A DNA stretch of 64,000 bases. It comes from Nannocystis punicea (GTDB lineage Bacteria > Myxococcota_A > Polyangia > Nannocystales > Nannocystaceae). The notes below the pieces were generated by a model. That model saw only the letters and a program-made list of their open reading frames with translations. It was not told the DNA's origin and did no database searches. Each line of letters opens with the position of its first letter. The stretch's first letter is position 1. Position numbers and translations under genes: made by a program. Below are positions 9,669 to 18,726 of the stretch, one piece after another. The DNA is taken from the NCBI RefSeq assembly GCF_026965555.1, contig NZ_CP114040.1, forward strand, positions 868,001-932,000, written 5' to 3'.

Positions 9669-11510
9669 ATGGCATCCTCGTACGCGGTCGGCCTGCGTCG
9701 CTGCGCTGCGCTGTGCAGCATTCTCCTCGTCGGGAGCACTGCCTGTCCTGCGGGCGGAGGCGCGACCACCGACGCGAGCGGCAGCGAGACGGCGGCGACG
9801 GGCGAGTCGACGACCACGACCACGGGCGCCACGACCGGGACGAGCGCGCCGACCACGAGCACGGACCCGACCGGCGGGCCCACCACGTCGGCTCCGACGA
9901 CGGAGGGGCCCGGGCCCGACCTCGGCGGCGTGACCACCGAAGACAGCAGCACCGGCGACGACTCCACCACCGGCGCGGCGCAGTGTCCTCCGCCGCTCGA
10001 GCAGCCGCCGGGCAGCTGGACGTCGCAGATCGTCCCCGTCGAGGGCGACGCGCTGACCTACGTCGCCGACGAGCAGGGCAACCGGATCCCCGACTTCAGC
10101 TATGCCGGCTACCACCGCGGCGAGGCGCCGATCCCCGACGTGCCGATGGTGCTCGGCGTCGGTCCGATCGCCGGCGACAACACGGCCCACCTGCAGCAGG
10201 CGATCGACGAAGTGGGGGCGATGCCGCTCGGGGTCGACGGGCTGCGCGGCGCGGTGCTGCTGGCGCCCGGGGAGTACGAGATCCACGGCACGGTGCTGCT
10301 GCGGCACAGCGGGGTGGTGCTGCGCGGCGCGGGCGACGGCGACGACCCGGCGACCAGCACGATCTTGCGGGCGATCGGCGACGAGCCGCACCAGCGGGCG
10401 GTGCTGGTGGTCGGCAACGGGGACAACGACCGCTGGAAGCCCGAGCTGCCGAACACGCGCAGCGACATCGTCAGCGAGCTGGTGCCGGTCGGCGCGCGGA
10501 CGTTCGAGGTCGAAGAGCCGTCGCTCTACGCCGTCGGCGACCACGTGGTGATCGTGCACCCGTGCACGGAGGCGTGGCTGGCGGCGGTCGACCACGGCGG
10601 GACGGCGGCGGACGAGCCGTGGGCGGGCGACATCCTGCCGCTGGTGTTCAAGCGGCAGATCCTGGCGATCGACGGGGCGACATTGACGATCGACGCGCCG
10701 GTGTTCAACCACCTCGACCGCGGGCTGTCGCAGTCGTACGTGTACAAGGCGGACCGCGAGGGGCTGGTGACCGAGGTCGGGGTCGAGGACCTGCGCATCG
10801 ACATCGAGACGCTCGGCGGCGACGACGAGGACCACGCGTGGTCGGCGATCGCCGTGCGCGGGGTCGAGGACGCGTGGGTGCGCCGGTTCACCGCGCTGCA
10901 CTTCGGCTACGCCGCAGTCACGGTCCAGACGGGCGTGCAGGTCACCGTCGCCGAGGCGCGCGCGCTCGACCCGGTGGCGCAGATCACGGGCGAGCGCATG
11001 TACAACTTCGACGTCAGCAACGCCCAGCAGGTGCTCTTCACCGACTGCCACGCCGTGGGCGGCCGCCATCACTTCGTGTCCAACGGGACGTCGTACACCT
11101 CGGGGATCGTGTTCCACCGCTCGACGTCGACCGGGCCCAACGCGTCGAGCGAGGGCCACCGGCGGTGGAGCATGGGGCTGCTCTACGACAACATCGTCGA
11201 GTCGGCGCCAGCGAAGGACGGAATGGTGGTGCTCGGCCTCTACAACCGCGGCGACTACGGCACCGGCCACGGCTGGTCGTCGGCGCACTCGGTCGCCTGG
11301 AACTACGCGACCGGCGACGGCGTCGGTGTCCTCCAGCGCCCGCCCACGGCCCAGAACTACGCGATCGGCGGCTCGGGCACGTTCTCGGGCCAAAAGCCGC
11401 CGGCGCCGTTCGCCCAGCCCGAGGGCTACATCGAGGGCACGAATCAGGGCGGGCTCGTGCCCGAGTCGCTGTACGAGCGCCAGCTCGCCGAGCGCCTGTG
11501 CGGGCTGTGA
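9669..11510 (+). CDS. Stalked surface lipoprotein with pectate-lyase-like beta-helix
   Basis: A 613-residue protein. A signal peptide ends in a probable lipobox (VGSTAC, C26). A Thr/Ser/Gly/Asp stalk runs to about residue 110, and a 500-residue domain follows. The domain opens with FSYAGYHRGEAPIPDVP and DNTAHLQQAIDEVGA, the typical start of right-handed beta-helix proteins related to pectate lyases. Repeated short strands (VLLRHSGVVLRGAG, VEDAWVRRFTALHFGYAAV, AQQVLFTDCHAVGG) continue the helix. It probably binds or cleaves an extracellular polysaccharide at the cell surface. Catalytic residues cannot be assigned with certainty. It converges with the GH114 gene, whose stop lies 9 bp away. Confidence 0.8.
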   Translation: MASSYAVGLRRCAALCSILLVGSTACPAGGGATTDASGSETAATGESTTTTTGATTGTSAPTTSTDPTGGPTTSAPTTEGPGPDLGGVTTEDSSTGDDSTTGAAQCPPPLEQPPGSWTSQIVPVEGDALTYVADEQGNRIPDFSYAGYHRGEAPIPDVPMVLGVGPIAGDNTAHLQQAIDEVGAMPLGVDGLRGAVLLAPGEYEIHGTVLLRHSGVVLRGAGDGDDPATSTILRAIGDEPHQRAVLVVGNGDNDRWKPELPNTRSDIVSELVPVGARTFEVEEPSLYAVGDHVVIVHPCTEAWLAAVDHGGTAADEPWAGDILPLVFKRQILAIDGATLTIDAPVFNHLDRGLSQSYVYKADREGLVTEVGVEDLRIDIETLGGDDEDHAWSAIAVRGVEDAWVRRFTALHFGYAAVTVQTGVQVTVAEARALDPVAQITGERMYNFDVSNAQQVLFTDCHAVGGRHHFVSNGTSYTSGIVFHRSTSTGPNASSEGHRRWSMGLLYDNIVESAPAKDGMVVLGLYNRGDYGTGHGWSSAHSVAWNYATGDGVGVLQRPPTAQNYAIGGSGTFSGQKPPAPFAQPEGYIEGTNQGGLVPESLYERQLAERLCGL

Positions 11511-11519
11511 TGGCGCGGC

Positions 11520-12557
11520 TCAGCAGGCCTGGCGGACGTAGTCGGGCGAGCCGGGGGCGAGCAGATCGAGGTCGCGCAGGACGATCGACATCTGCGGGTA
11601 CTGCTCGCAGCCGGTCATGAAGTCGGCCTCGACGTACTCGACCATCAACACCGCGTCGCCGTACGTGCCGATGTAGTCGTCGCACTCTTCGTAGGTGTTG
11701 CACTCCTCGGCCACCGCGAAGTCGGTGCCCATCTCGTCCTTGCGATCGAGCAGCTCCGTGGAGTTCTTCTGCGCGATCGCCAGGCCCTCGGCGTGGGCCG
11801 CGGCCGACAGCAGCGCCATATAGGCGACCGCGTCGTCCTGGGTCAGCAGGTCCTGCGAGCGCGAGTAGGAGTCGAGGTTGTCGATCTCGACCGCGTCGAA
11901 GCCGTCGGCGGCGCAGCCGGAGATCCATCCGCCGACGATCTCGGCCAGGGCGGCCCGCTTCTCCGGCGTGCTGGTGTCGAGCAGCATCTCGTCCCAGTCC
12001 TTGTCGATCACCGGGTCGCCCATGTCGTCACGCAATACCAGGTCGGGGTGGTCGTCGAGCCAGAAGTCTTCCTCGTCGGGCTGGGCCTGGAAGCCGTTGA
12101 CGTAGCAGATGTTGTAGAGGCCGCCCGCGGGCGAAGCGTTGCGATCGCGCGAGAGGATCTGCACCGTCCTCGGTGGGTCGTAGGGGTCGCCGAGCTGGTA
12201 GTCGAACTCGCCGTCGGGCGGCGGCAACTGGACCGCCATGTCGCCGGTGGTGCCCTCGGTGGTCGACGGTTCGGTGGTGGTGCCCGGCTCGTCCGTGGTG
12301 CCGGTGGTGGTCTCGCCGGTCGGGTCGACTGTGGTGCCGGTGGTGGTGTCCGCGGTCGGATCGGCAGAGGTGGAGGTCGGCGCGGTCGAGCCGTCGGTGG
12401 CGTCGTCGGTGGTCGTGCCGGGGTCGGTGGCGGCGTCGGTGTCGGTGCCGGTCGCCGACGCGGTCGAATCGCCCCCGGAGCTGTCGTCGGAGCCGGAGCC
12501 GGAGCAGGCCCCGAGGAGCAGCACCGACAACGACCACACCTGCGAACGTCTCGTCAT
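11520..12557 (-). CDS. GH114-type endo-alpha-1,4-polygalactosaminidase lipoprotein
   Basis: A 345-residue lipoprotein with lipobox LLGAC (C18). A Ser/Thr/Asp stalk reaches to about residue 110, and a TIM-barrel-like catalytic domain follows. YNICYVNGFQAQPDE, DGFDAVEIDNLDSYSRS and AIAQKNSTELL are typical of the GH114 / TM1410 group, which hydrolyses galactosamine-rich exopolysaccharides. The ATG at 12557 places the signal peptide at the N-terminus; the longer frame upstream gives an Arg-rich leader. Like its convergent neighbour it is a secreted carbohydrate-active candidate, useful for a predator or for biofilm remodelling (inference). Confidence 0.85.
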   Translation of the reverse strand: MTRRSQVWSLSVLLLGACSGSGSDDSSGGDSTASATGTDTDAATDPGTTTDDATDGSTAPTSTSADPTADTTTGTTVDPTGETTTGTTDEPGTTTEPSTTEGTTGDMAVQLPPPDGEFDYQLGDPYDPPRTVQILSRDRNASPAGGLYNICYVNGFQAQPDEEDFWLDDHPDLVLRDDMGDPVIDKDWDEMLLDTSTPEKRAALAEIVGGWISGCAADGFDAVEIDNLDSYSRSQDLLTQDDAVAYMALLSAAAHAEGLAIAQKNSTELLDRKDEMGTDFAVAEECNTYEECDDYIGTYGDAVLMVEYVEADFMTGCEQYPQMSIVLRDLDLLAPGSPDYVRQAC

Positions 12558-12875
12558 GTCTCGAAGGTACCACGAGGTCGCCCGGCGAGAGCGCGCGCGG
12601 CTCGGTCCGCGCTCGCCGCGTGCTCGCGTCATTCGCCGGCGCGAGACAGGATGAAGCATGTCGGGGACGCTCACGTCGCGGTGAATCAACCTGTCTCGAA
12701 GACCATGTCATACCCGCGGTGGCGATCGCGTGACCTCGAGTGGGGGCCCGGCGCGCGCGGGCGAGGACGCGCGCCGCGGGCCGCGGTCGCGACCGGCGTG
12801 ACACGTGCCGTCGCGAGGACCTGAAGCCGCACGGTCGCGCACGCGCAGAGCCGCCGGGCCGCGTGGATTCGCCTT
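12558..12875. other. Divergent intergenic region with one palindromic element
   Basis: No gene seen. A lone CATGTC at 12657 and a proper pair (CCTG 12690, CATG 12704, 14 nt apart) belong to the dispersed element; the 33-nt distance between them breaks the 14-nt phase. Confidence 0.6.
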
Positions 12876-13577
12876 GTGCAACGACGTTCGGCGCGTCACT
12901 CTGGGAAGGTGCGGGGTTCCACGGCCGTCGGCTTCTTCGGGGTCGTGCTCATGGTCGTCGGCCTGATCCTCGCCGTCGTCGGCTCGCGCGTGTTCGCGGA
13001 GACGCAGCTGGTCGAGGGGCAGGTCGTATCGCTGAGGCCGGTCGACGAGCTGTACGCGCCGGACATCGCCTACGTCACGCACGCGGGCGAGTCGCGGCTG
13101 TATCAGTCGGGCATCGCCACGCAGCAGCCGTACGAGCTCGGCGCCCGGGTGCCGATCGTCTACGACCTGGACGACGAGGAGTGGGCCGACATCGACACTC
13201 TCGGCTCGCGCTGGCTGCTGCCGCTGATCTTCGCCGGCGCGGGCGCGCAGCTGGTGTTCTCGGCGCTGATCTGGTTCCTCGTGGCGCGCCGGCACGAGCG
13301 GGCGATCGCGGCGCTGCTGCGCGACGGGGCGCGCGTCGACGGCACGATCGTCTCGATCGAGCAGGACAAGTCGGACGACGAGGTCGAGACCCACCCGTGG
13401 GTCATCCTGTGTCAGTTCGTGCTGCCCGGCGATCCGCGGCTGCGGATCGTCAAGAGCCAGCTGTTCTGGTACGACCCGCGGCCGCACCTCAGGGGCTCGA
13501 CGCTGCCGATCTGCTACGACCCGCGCGATCCCCAGCGCGTGGTGATCGACACCCGCGCCCTGCCGCCCGACCCGTAG
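12876..13577 (+). CDS. DUF3592-family membrane protein
   Basis: A 233-residue protein with two transmembrane segments, VGFFGVVLMVVGLILAVVGS near the start and WLLPLIFAGAGAQLVFSALIWF near residue 120. Each is followed by a small beta domain. The repeated pattern (GQVVSLRP ... VPIVYD and GTIVSIEQ ... LPICYDPRDP) is the DUF3592 layout. Function is unknown in the family. Start is uncertain: GTG at 12876 or GTG at 12909, the latter with GGGAAG too close to it. It converges with the Wzc-like gene across a phased CATG array. Confidence 0.75.
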   Translation: MQRRSARHSGKVRGSTAVGFFGVVLMVVGLILAVVGSRVFAETQLVEGQVVSLRPVDELYAPDIAYVTHAGESRLYQSGIATQQPYELGARVPIVYDLDDEEWADIDTLGSRWLLPLIFAGAGAQLVFSALIWFLVARRHERAIAALLRDGARVDGTIVSIEQDKSDDEVETHPWVILCQFVLPGDPRLRIVKSQLFWYDPRPHLRGSTLPICYDPRDPQRVVIDTRALPPDP

Positions 13578-13594
13578 CGGGGGCGAAGATCGAG

Positions 13595-13640
13595 GATGGT
13601 TCGAAGGACATGCCCCATCGGGCATGTCTTCATGGACACG
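13595..13640. repeat. Phased CATG array at convergent gene ends, four cores
   Basis: Cores GATG 13595, CATG 13609, CATG 13623 and CACG 13637, all 14 nt apart. The array fills the gap between the DUF3592 gene and the stop codon (13641) of the Wzc-like gene, where it could fold as overlapping hairpins and end transcription from both sides. Confidence 0.85.
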
Positions 13641-15887
13641 TTATGCCGGGCTCTGCGGCGCGGCGGCGTTGGGGTCGGCGTGGTACGAGTAGTAACCGGC
13701 GCCGTAGCCGGCCTCTTCGCGGCGGGCGTCGACCTCGTTGAGGACCACGCCGAGCAGGTTGGCCTCGCTGCGGCGCAGGGTGGCGAGGGCGCGCTGGAGG
13801 CCGGCGCGGGTGGTGGCCTGGCAGCGGGCGACGACGACCACGCCGTCGGCCATGCGGGCGAGGATCAGCGGGTCGCTGACCGGCAGGACGGGCGGCGTGT
13901 CGAGGACGACCAGGTCGAAGCGCTCGCCGAGCTCCGCCAGCAGCTTGCGCGTCTGCGGGCTCTCGAGCAGCTCCGACGGGTTTTGCGGGATCTCCCCGCA
14001 CAGCAGCAGCGACATGCCCTCGGGGACATCTCCACCGGTGATCAGCGCCTCGTCGAGCGTGCACTTGCCCGCGAGCACGCGCGCGAGGCCGTCGGCCTCG
14101 CGGCCGATCGGCGGCTCGAACACCTGATGCAGCCGGGGGCGGCGCATGTCGGCGTCGATGAGGACCACGCGCTTCTTGGCCTGGACGAAGCTCATCGCCA
14201 GGTTGACGGCGGTCGAGCTCTTGCCCTCGCCGGAGTTGGGCGAGGTGACGACGAGGGTGTGCAGGCCGTCCTTGCCGGCGGCGAAGCCGAGCGAGGTCCG
14301 CACGCCGCGGACGCGCTCGGCCATCAGCGACTGCGGGAACAGCAGGGTGTGGAGGTCGCGCTGGCGCCGCTGCGCCCGCAGGTTGCTGACGCCGATGCGC
14401 GCGTCGGCGGGCAGGAGCGGCAGCTGACCGAGCACCGGCAGGCCGAGGCCGGCGAGGGCGCGCTCGAGGTCGAGGAGGCCGCGGATCCGGTTGTCGCGGA
14501 CGTCGACGCCGAGGGCCAGCAGGGCGCCGAGGGTGAGGCCGCTGACCAGCGCCACCGCGACCAGCAGCGCCTTGGGCGGGAACACCGGCTTGCGGCCCTT
14601 GGTGGCGCGGTCGAGGATCTCGATGTCCTCCGACTGCACGCGGCCGAGCATCTCGATCTCGGTGTCGCGCTTCGACACCAATTCGTAGGACTCGGCGGCG
14701 GCCTTGGCCTCGCGCTCGAGCTCGCGGTACTGCCGCTCGAGCAGGGTGAGGCCGAGGGCCTTCTCCTTCTCGCCGTCGAGCGAGCCGCGCAGGCGACCCT
14801 CGGTCGTGCGGGCCGCGTTGGCGCGCGCCTTGAGGCCCGCGAGCAGCTCCTTCTCCTCGTTGGCGATCCGGCCCTGGATCACGCGCAGGCGCTTCTTGGC
14901 CTGCTGCAGCTCGGGCATCTTGTCGCCGTACTTGATCGCGAGCTGCTCGACCTCGCGTTCGGCCTCGAGCTCCTCGGCGCGCATGTCCTCGAAGACGCGG
15001 CGCTCGAGCGGCGGGAGCAGGCTGGCGCCGGCGATGCTGCCGGCCTTGTGCAGGCGCTCGGCCTCCTCGTGGACGGCGCTGGCGGCGAACGACTCGGCCT
15101 CGGCGTCCTTGAGGTTGGCGGTGGTCTTGATGATCGCCTCGGTGATGACGTTCTGGCGGTCGGCGAGGGAGATCGAGCTGATGCCGTGCTGCTGCTTGAA
15201 GTCGGACAGGGCCTTCTCGGCCAGCTGGAGGGCGGTGAGGGCCTTGACGCGCTCGGTCTCGACGTTGGCCTTGGCGGCGTCGCCGGTGCGGGCGCGCGAG
15301 GCGTCGACGTGGGCGAGGTAGGCCTCGGCGAGCGAGTTGGCGATGTCGGCGGCGATCTGCGGGTCGGGGTAGTCGGCGGAGATCTTCAGCACCCGTGAGC
15401 CGCGGACCTCCTCGACGAAGACCATGCCGCGCAGGCGCTCGATCGGGTCGATCTCGGCGGCCCTGGCCACGCGCTCGGCCTCCGAGCCGATGTCGGCGAT
15501 GCCGAGGAACACCGGGTCCTGCGCCAGCCCCAAGGTCGCGAGCGCCCGCTCGGCGACGGTGCGGCTGCTGATGATCTCGCGCTGGGTCTGGTAGTACTCC
15601 TTGTAGGCCAGGAGCCGCGACTCGGTGTCCTCGGTGACGTTCTTGACCTTGTCGAGCACCTGCGGGCCGCCGAGGTGGAGCACGACCGTGGCGCTGGCCC
15701 GCCAGCGCGGCTGCAGGGCGGTGATCGCAATCGCGGCCCCGGCCAGGGCGAGCACCGTCATGACCGCGACCACCAGCCAGCGCCGGCGCAAGATCGCCAG
15801 GAAGCGCATCAGCTGCTCCATCGCCCGGTCGGCCTCGTCGGGGCCGGTCGGGTCGGGCGCGGGCGCGGTTCCGGGCGGGGCAGTCAC
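13641..15887 (-). CDS. Wzc-type polysaccharide co-polymerase / tyrosine autokinase
   Basis: A 748-residue inner-membrane protein. A first membrane segment near residue 40 opens the chain-length-determinant (Wzz) domain, and a long coiled coil (about 190-420) follows. A second membrane segment (PPKALLVAVALVSGLTLG) leads to a BY-kinase domain. The kinase has Walker A SPNSGEGKSSTAVNL, Walker A' VVLIDADMRRPRLH and VVLDTPPVLPVSDPL. The tail has a short tyrosine cluster (YGAGYYSYH) for autophosphorylation. It controls chain length and export of a capsule or exopolysaccharide. Start is GTG at 15887; an ATG at 15821 would shorten the cytoplasmic leader. No Wza or Wzx partner is in view. Confidence 0.92.
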   Translation of the reverse strand: MTAPPGTAPAPDPTGPDEADRAMEQLMRFLAILRRRWLVVAVMTVLALAGAAIAITALQPRWRASATVVLHLGGPQVLDKVKNVTEDTESRLLAYKEYYQTQREIISSRTVAERALATLGLAQDPVFLGIADIGSEAERVARAAEIDPIERLRGMVFVEEVRGSRVLKISADYPDPQIAADIANSLAEAYLAHVDASRARTGDAAKANVETERVKALTALQLAEKALSDFKQQHGISSISLADRQNVITEAIIKTTANLKDAEAESFAASAVHEEAERLHKAGSIAGASLLPPLERRVFEDMRAEELEAEREVEQLAIKYGDKMPELQQAKKRLRVIQGRIANEEKELLAGLKARANAARTTEGRLRGSLDGEKEKALGLTLLERQYRELEREAKAAAESYELVSKRDTEIEMLGRVQSEDIEILDRATKGRKPVFPPKALLVAVALVSGLTLGALLALGVDVRDNRIRGLLDLERALAGLGLPVLGQLPLLPADARIGVSNLRAQRRQRDLHTLLFPQSLMAERVRGVRTSLGFAAGKDGLHTLVVTSPNSGEGKSSTAVNLAMSFVQAKKRVVLIDADMRRPRLHQVFEPPIGREADGLARVLAGKCTLDEALITGGDVPEGMSLLLCGEIPQNPSELLESPQTRKLLAELGERFDLVVLDTPPVLPVSDPLILARMADGVVVVARCQATTRAGLQRALATLRRSEANLLGVVLNEVDARREEAGYGAGYYSYHADPNAAAPQSPA

Positions 15888-16029
15888 TGTCGGGACAGCT
15901 TAGGCCGACCGCGTCGCAGCGCCAAGAGAGCGACGCGGAGGGAACGACCCGCGCCGGCAGTGACGGATCGCCCCCGTGCCGGCGACGGCCCGCGGCGCGT
16001 GCGGCGGCGGGCCCCAGGTCCCGGGCCGC

Positions 16030-17241
16030 TCAGGCGACGATCGGGCGCAGGGCGGCGATCAGCCGCTCGACCTCGTCGTGGCTGTTGTAGTGGACCAGCG
16101 AGACGCGCACGACCCCGCCGTGCGCCCGCAGGCCCAGCGCGTCGACCAGGGCGCGCGAGCAGAATTCGCCGAAGCGGATGCCGACGCCGTGCGGGTCGAC
16201 CTGCGCCGGGATGCCCGGCGAGGGCACGCCGTCGACCACGAAGCTGATCGTCGGCACGCGCACCGCCCGGCTCGAGCTGCTGTCCCCGACGACATGAACT
16301 TTTGGACATGACCGAAGGAACCCGAGGAGGTGCTCGGCGAGGTCGGCCTCGTGGGCGGCGATGGCGGCCCAGGCCCGGGCGCGCGGGTCGGGGCCGGGGC
16401 CGAGCGCCTCGCCGAGGTCGTCGAGGTAGGCGGCGATCGCCGCGCTGCCGGCGACGAGCTCGTAGTTGACGCCGCCGGGCTGCAGGCGGTACGGGCCGCA
16501 GTCGTAGAAGTCGTGGTTGATGTTGGCGAGCTCGGCGAACAGCTCGGGCCCGAGGTACGCGGCGGCCAGGTGCGGGCCGTAGACCTTGTAGACGCTGAAG
16601 ACGTAGCCGTCGACGCCGAGCGCGGCGACGTCGATCGGGCCGTGCGGGGCGTAGGCGACGCCGTCGACGAACAGACGCGCGCCGGCGCGGTGGACAAGCT
16701 CGGCGGCGGCGCGGACGTCGACGATCGTGCCGAGCACGTTGGAGCAGTGGGTCATGCACACGAGCCGCGTGCGCGGGCCGAGCAGCGCGGCGAGGCCGTC
16801 GAGCTCGAGGCCCTGGCGGGCGCGGTCGATCTTCCACGTCCGGACCTCGGCGCCGCGCTGGGCCGCGACGCGCCGCCAGGCGCCGACGTTGGCCTCGTGG
16901 TCGGCCTCGGTGACGACGATCTCGTCGCCCGGCCGCAAGGAGGGCCCGAGCGCGGCGGCCAGGTTGAACACGATCTGGGTGGTCGACGGGCCGAAGACGA
17001 CGGTGCCGGGACCGTCGCCGAACAACGAGGCGAGCGCCTGCTTGCCGGCGGTGACCCGCTCGGCGGCCCGCTGCGAGGCGCCGTAGGTGGCGCCGTGCTG
17101 GACGTTGCAGTCGCGCAAGTAGGCGCCGATGCCGTCGATGACGCCGCCGAGGATCTGCGAGCCGCCGGCGTTGTCGAGGAAGACCTCGTCGCGAGCGAGG
17201 CCGGGGAAGCACGAGCGGACGTGGTCGAGCGGGAAGATCAC
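16030..17241 (-). CDS. Class V aminotransferase, cysteine-desulfurase-like
   Basis: A 403-residue PLP enzyme of fold type I. Visible landmarks are FLDNAGGSQ (21-29), TEADHEAN (111-118, H115 stacking on the cofactor), FVDGVAYAPHG (D193) and the Schiff-base lysine in FSVYKVYGPH (K219). This form resembles the cysteine desulfurase-like (VC1184) group rather than IscS or SufS, and no catalytic Cys loop is obvious, so the substrate is unknown. The gene carries a three-core palindromic element (16279, 16293, 16307), read in frame near the C-terminal domain. It is the last gene of a minus-strand run beginning at 20583. Confidence 0.85.
   Translation of the reverse strand: MIFPLDHVRSCFPGLARDEVFLDNAGGSQILGGVIDGIGAYLRDCNVQHGATYGASQRAAERVTAGKQALASLFGDGPGTVVFGPSTTQIVFNLAAALGPSLRPGDEIVVTEADHEANVGAWRRVAAQRGAEVRTWKIDRARQGLELDGLAALLGPRTRLVCMTHCSNVLGTIVDVRAAAELVHRAGARLFVDGVAYAPHGPIDVAALGVDGYVFSVYKVYGPHLAAAYLGPELFAELANINHDFYDCGPYRLQPGGVNYELVAGSAAIAAYLDDLGEALGPGPDPRARAWAAIAAHEADLAEHLLGFLRSCPKVHVVGDSSSSRAVRVPTISFVVDGVPSPGIPAQVDPHGVGIRFGEFCSRALVDALGLRAHGGVVRVSLVHYNSHDEVERLIAALRPIVA
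16279..16310. repeat. Palindromic element inside a coding sequence, three cores
   Basis: GCTG 16279, CATG 16293 and CATG 16307, 14 nt apart. The element encodes the local peptide CPKVHVVGDSS of the aminotransferase without breaking the frame. Confidence 0.75.
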
Positions 17242-17274
17242 GCGCCGAGGATAGCCGAGCCGCGGCGGCGACGG

Positions 17275-17853
17275 TCAAGCGGGCGGCGACGGCAGCGGCG
17301 GGAACAGGCGGCCCACGGGCAGCTCGATCGCCTCGAACGGCGGGATGCGGGCGAGGGCGGTGTCGTCGTACGTGCCGGCGATGCGCCACTGTGCGCCGTC
17401 GAGGACATAGGCCTCGAGCACGCGCTCGGCCGGATCGATCAGCCAGTAATGCGGCATGCCGTGGCGAGCGTAGAGCTGCTGCTTGCGCACGCGGTCGATC
17501 TTCTCGGTCGAGGGCGAGAGGACCTCGCAGATCCAGTCGGGGACGACGTCGATCGGCCGCATGTCCCAGGGCTCCGGCAGACGCGCGCGTCGCCAGCCGA
17601 CGACGTCGGGGCGGACGACGTTGTGCGGATCGAAGCGGACGTCCATCTCGATAAATATCCACCAGCCGTCCGGGCCTTGGGTGTCGTCGTCGAAGGGGCC
17701 GCCGATGAAGTGGCTCAGCGACCGCTGCGCTCGGCTGTGACCGGGGAGCGCGCTCGGCTGGACGTGGATCTCGCCGTCGAAGATCTCGGTCTTGATCTCG
17801 CTCGGGTAGGCGAGGAGATCGTCGTAGGTGGCGAGCTTGCGGGCGGTCGACAC
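17275..17853 (-). CDS. Uma2-family (DUF820) PD-(D/E)xK nuclease-like protein
   Basis: A 192-residue protein of the Uma2 family. The opening TYDDLLAYPSEIKTEIFDGEI is the standard start. The nuclease core is seen as VVRPDVVGW, then ICEVLSPSTEKIDRVRKQQLYARHGMPHYWLID in two pieces (catalytic D, E and the distal K/Q). Family members are restriction-endonuclease-like and abundant in cyanobacteria and myxobacteria, with unclear roles. The start is GTG at 17853; sequence further upstream belongs to the neighbouring gene's antisense text. It follows the small membrane protein by 26 bp. Confidence 0.85.
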   Translation of the reverse strand: MSTARKLATYDDLLAYPSEIKTEIFDGEIHVQPSALPGHSRAQRSLSHFIGGPFDDDTQGPDGWWIFIEMDVRFDPHNVVRPDVVGWRRARLPEPWDMRPIDVVPDWICEVLSPSTEKIDRVRKQQLYARHGMPHYWLIDPAERVLEAYVLDGAQWRIAGTYDDTALARIPPFEAIELPVGRLFPPLPSPPA

Positions 17854-17879
17854 CCGCTCACCATAGCACAGCCGCGCGC

Positions 17880-18335
17880 TCACGCCTCCGGTGCGGAACG
17901 CAGGCCGAGCAGCACCAGCAGCGCGGCGACCACCAGCAGCGCGCCGCCCACCGGGACGAGCAGCACGGCGAGGCCGGGGTCGCCGGCGTAGTGCCACAGG
18001 CCGCCGAGGAAGAAGCCGAGCGGGAGCAGCAGGCTGGCGAGGTCGAGGCTGACCGATGCGACATGCCCGTGAGAACATGTCGCAAGGGACGGGTTGGCGC
18101 GGACGGTGGTCGCGAGCCCGAGGTGGACCAGGCCGAGCAAGGCGCCGTGCGCGTGGGCGAGGGTCCACATGTGCCGCCGCACCGCCTGGTCGAGGTCGAG
18201 GTAGGCGGCCACCTTGAGGCCGTGCAGCGACTCGAGCGCGAGGCCGGCGGCGAGGAACACCAGGAGGCACAGCCAGCCGCGGCGGAGGTGACGAGCGGCG
18301 TAGCGCTGGGCGGTCGCGGGGTCGGGGGTCGTCAT
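17880..18335 (-). CDS. Small four-helix membrane protein
   Basis: A 151-residue protein with about four hydrophobic segments: LCLLVFLAAGLALES, a His-rich one with WTLAHAHGALLGLVHLGLA, LLLPLGFFLGGLWHYAG, and LLVPVGGALLVVAALLVLLG. Its ATG overlaps the stop of the upstream repeat protein (ATGA), so translation is probably coupled. A phased CATG element (18048-18093) lies within it and encodes the odd peptide CSHGHVAS between two membrane segments. I do not recognise the family. The histidines could bind heme or metal, and the octaheme cytochrome is two genes upstream, but that link is speculation. Confidence 0.75.
   Translation of the reverse strand: MTTPDPATAQRYAARHLRRGWLCLLVFLAAGLALESLHGLKVAAYLDLDQAVRRHMWTLAHAHGALLGLVHLGLATTVRANPSLATCSHGHVASVSLDLASLLLPLGFFLGGLWHYAGDPGLAVLLVPVGGALLVVAALLVLLGLRSAPEA
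18048..18093. repeat. Phased CATG element inside a membrane-protein gene
   Basis: GCTG 18048, CATG 18062, CATG 18076 and a degenerate CGGG at 18090, all in 14-nt phase. It is in frame with the gene and encodes a loop. Confidence 0.75.
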
Positions 18336-18721
18336 CCGCTGCTCCTCGAGATCGATCGCGCGAGCCCCTTCTCGAGAGCGCTCGTGCGCTGACGGCGAGC
18401 CGCGAGCGATTGCAGGGCGAGGCCGGAGGCGGGCCTCGGCTGTTCCTTGCTGTCGATGTCGTCGCGGCGAGCCGCGAGCGATCGAGGGGCGCGGTCGGAG
18501 GGCATCGGCCGCTCTTTCACGTCGATGTCGTCGCAGCGGGTCGCGGGCGATTGCAAGGCGAGGTCGGAGGTGAGCGGCGGCCTGTCCTTGCTGTCGATGT
18601 CGTCGCGGCGCGCAGCGAGCGATTGCAGGGCGCGGTGAAAGGTGGGCCTCGGCCGCTCGTTGCTGTCGATGTCGTCGCGGTGTGCCGCGAGCAACTGCTG
18701 GGCGGGGTCGGAGGTCGGCAT
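18332..18721 (-). CDS. Small protein of 24-residue repeats
   Basis: A 129-residue protein made of about five copies of a 23-24 residue unit (consensus LALQSLAARRDDIDSKERP followed by RPTSD). The DNA repeats with a period of 69-72 bp (GATGTCGTCG at 18455, 18524, 18596 and 18668 on the + strand). The frame is probably real: its ATG lies 5 bp after the cytochrome stop, and its TGA overlaps the ATG of the next gene. The units are hydrophilic, alternating basic (AARR) and acidic (DDIDSKE) patches, with no signal peptide. Function unknown; copy number may vary between strains. Confidence 0.6.
   Translation of the reverse strand: MPTSDPAQQLLAAHRDDIDSNERPRPTFHRALQSLAARRDDIDSKDRPPLTSDLALQSPATRCDDIDVKERPMPSDRAPRSLAARRDDIDSKEQPRPASGLALQSLAARRQRTSALEKGLARSISRSSG
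18395..18715 (-). repeat. Tandem repeat, 69-72 bp unit
   Basis: About four and a half units. The period is a multiple of three, so the reading frame on the minus strand is kept. Units differ by substitutions and by one 3-bp loss, so the array is not a fresh duplication. Confidence 0.85.
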
Positions 18722-18726
18722 CGAGG

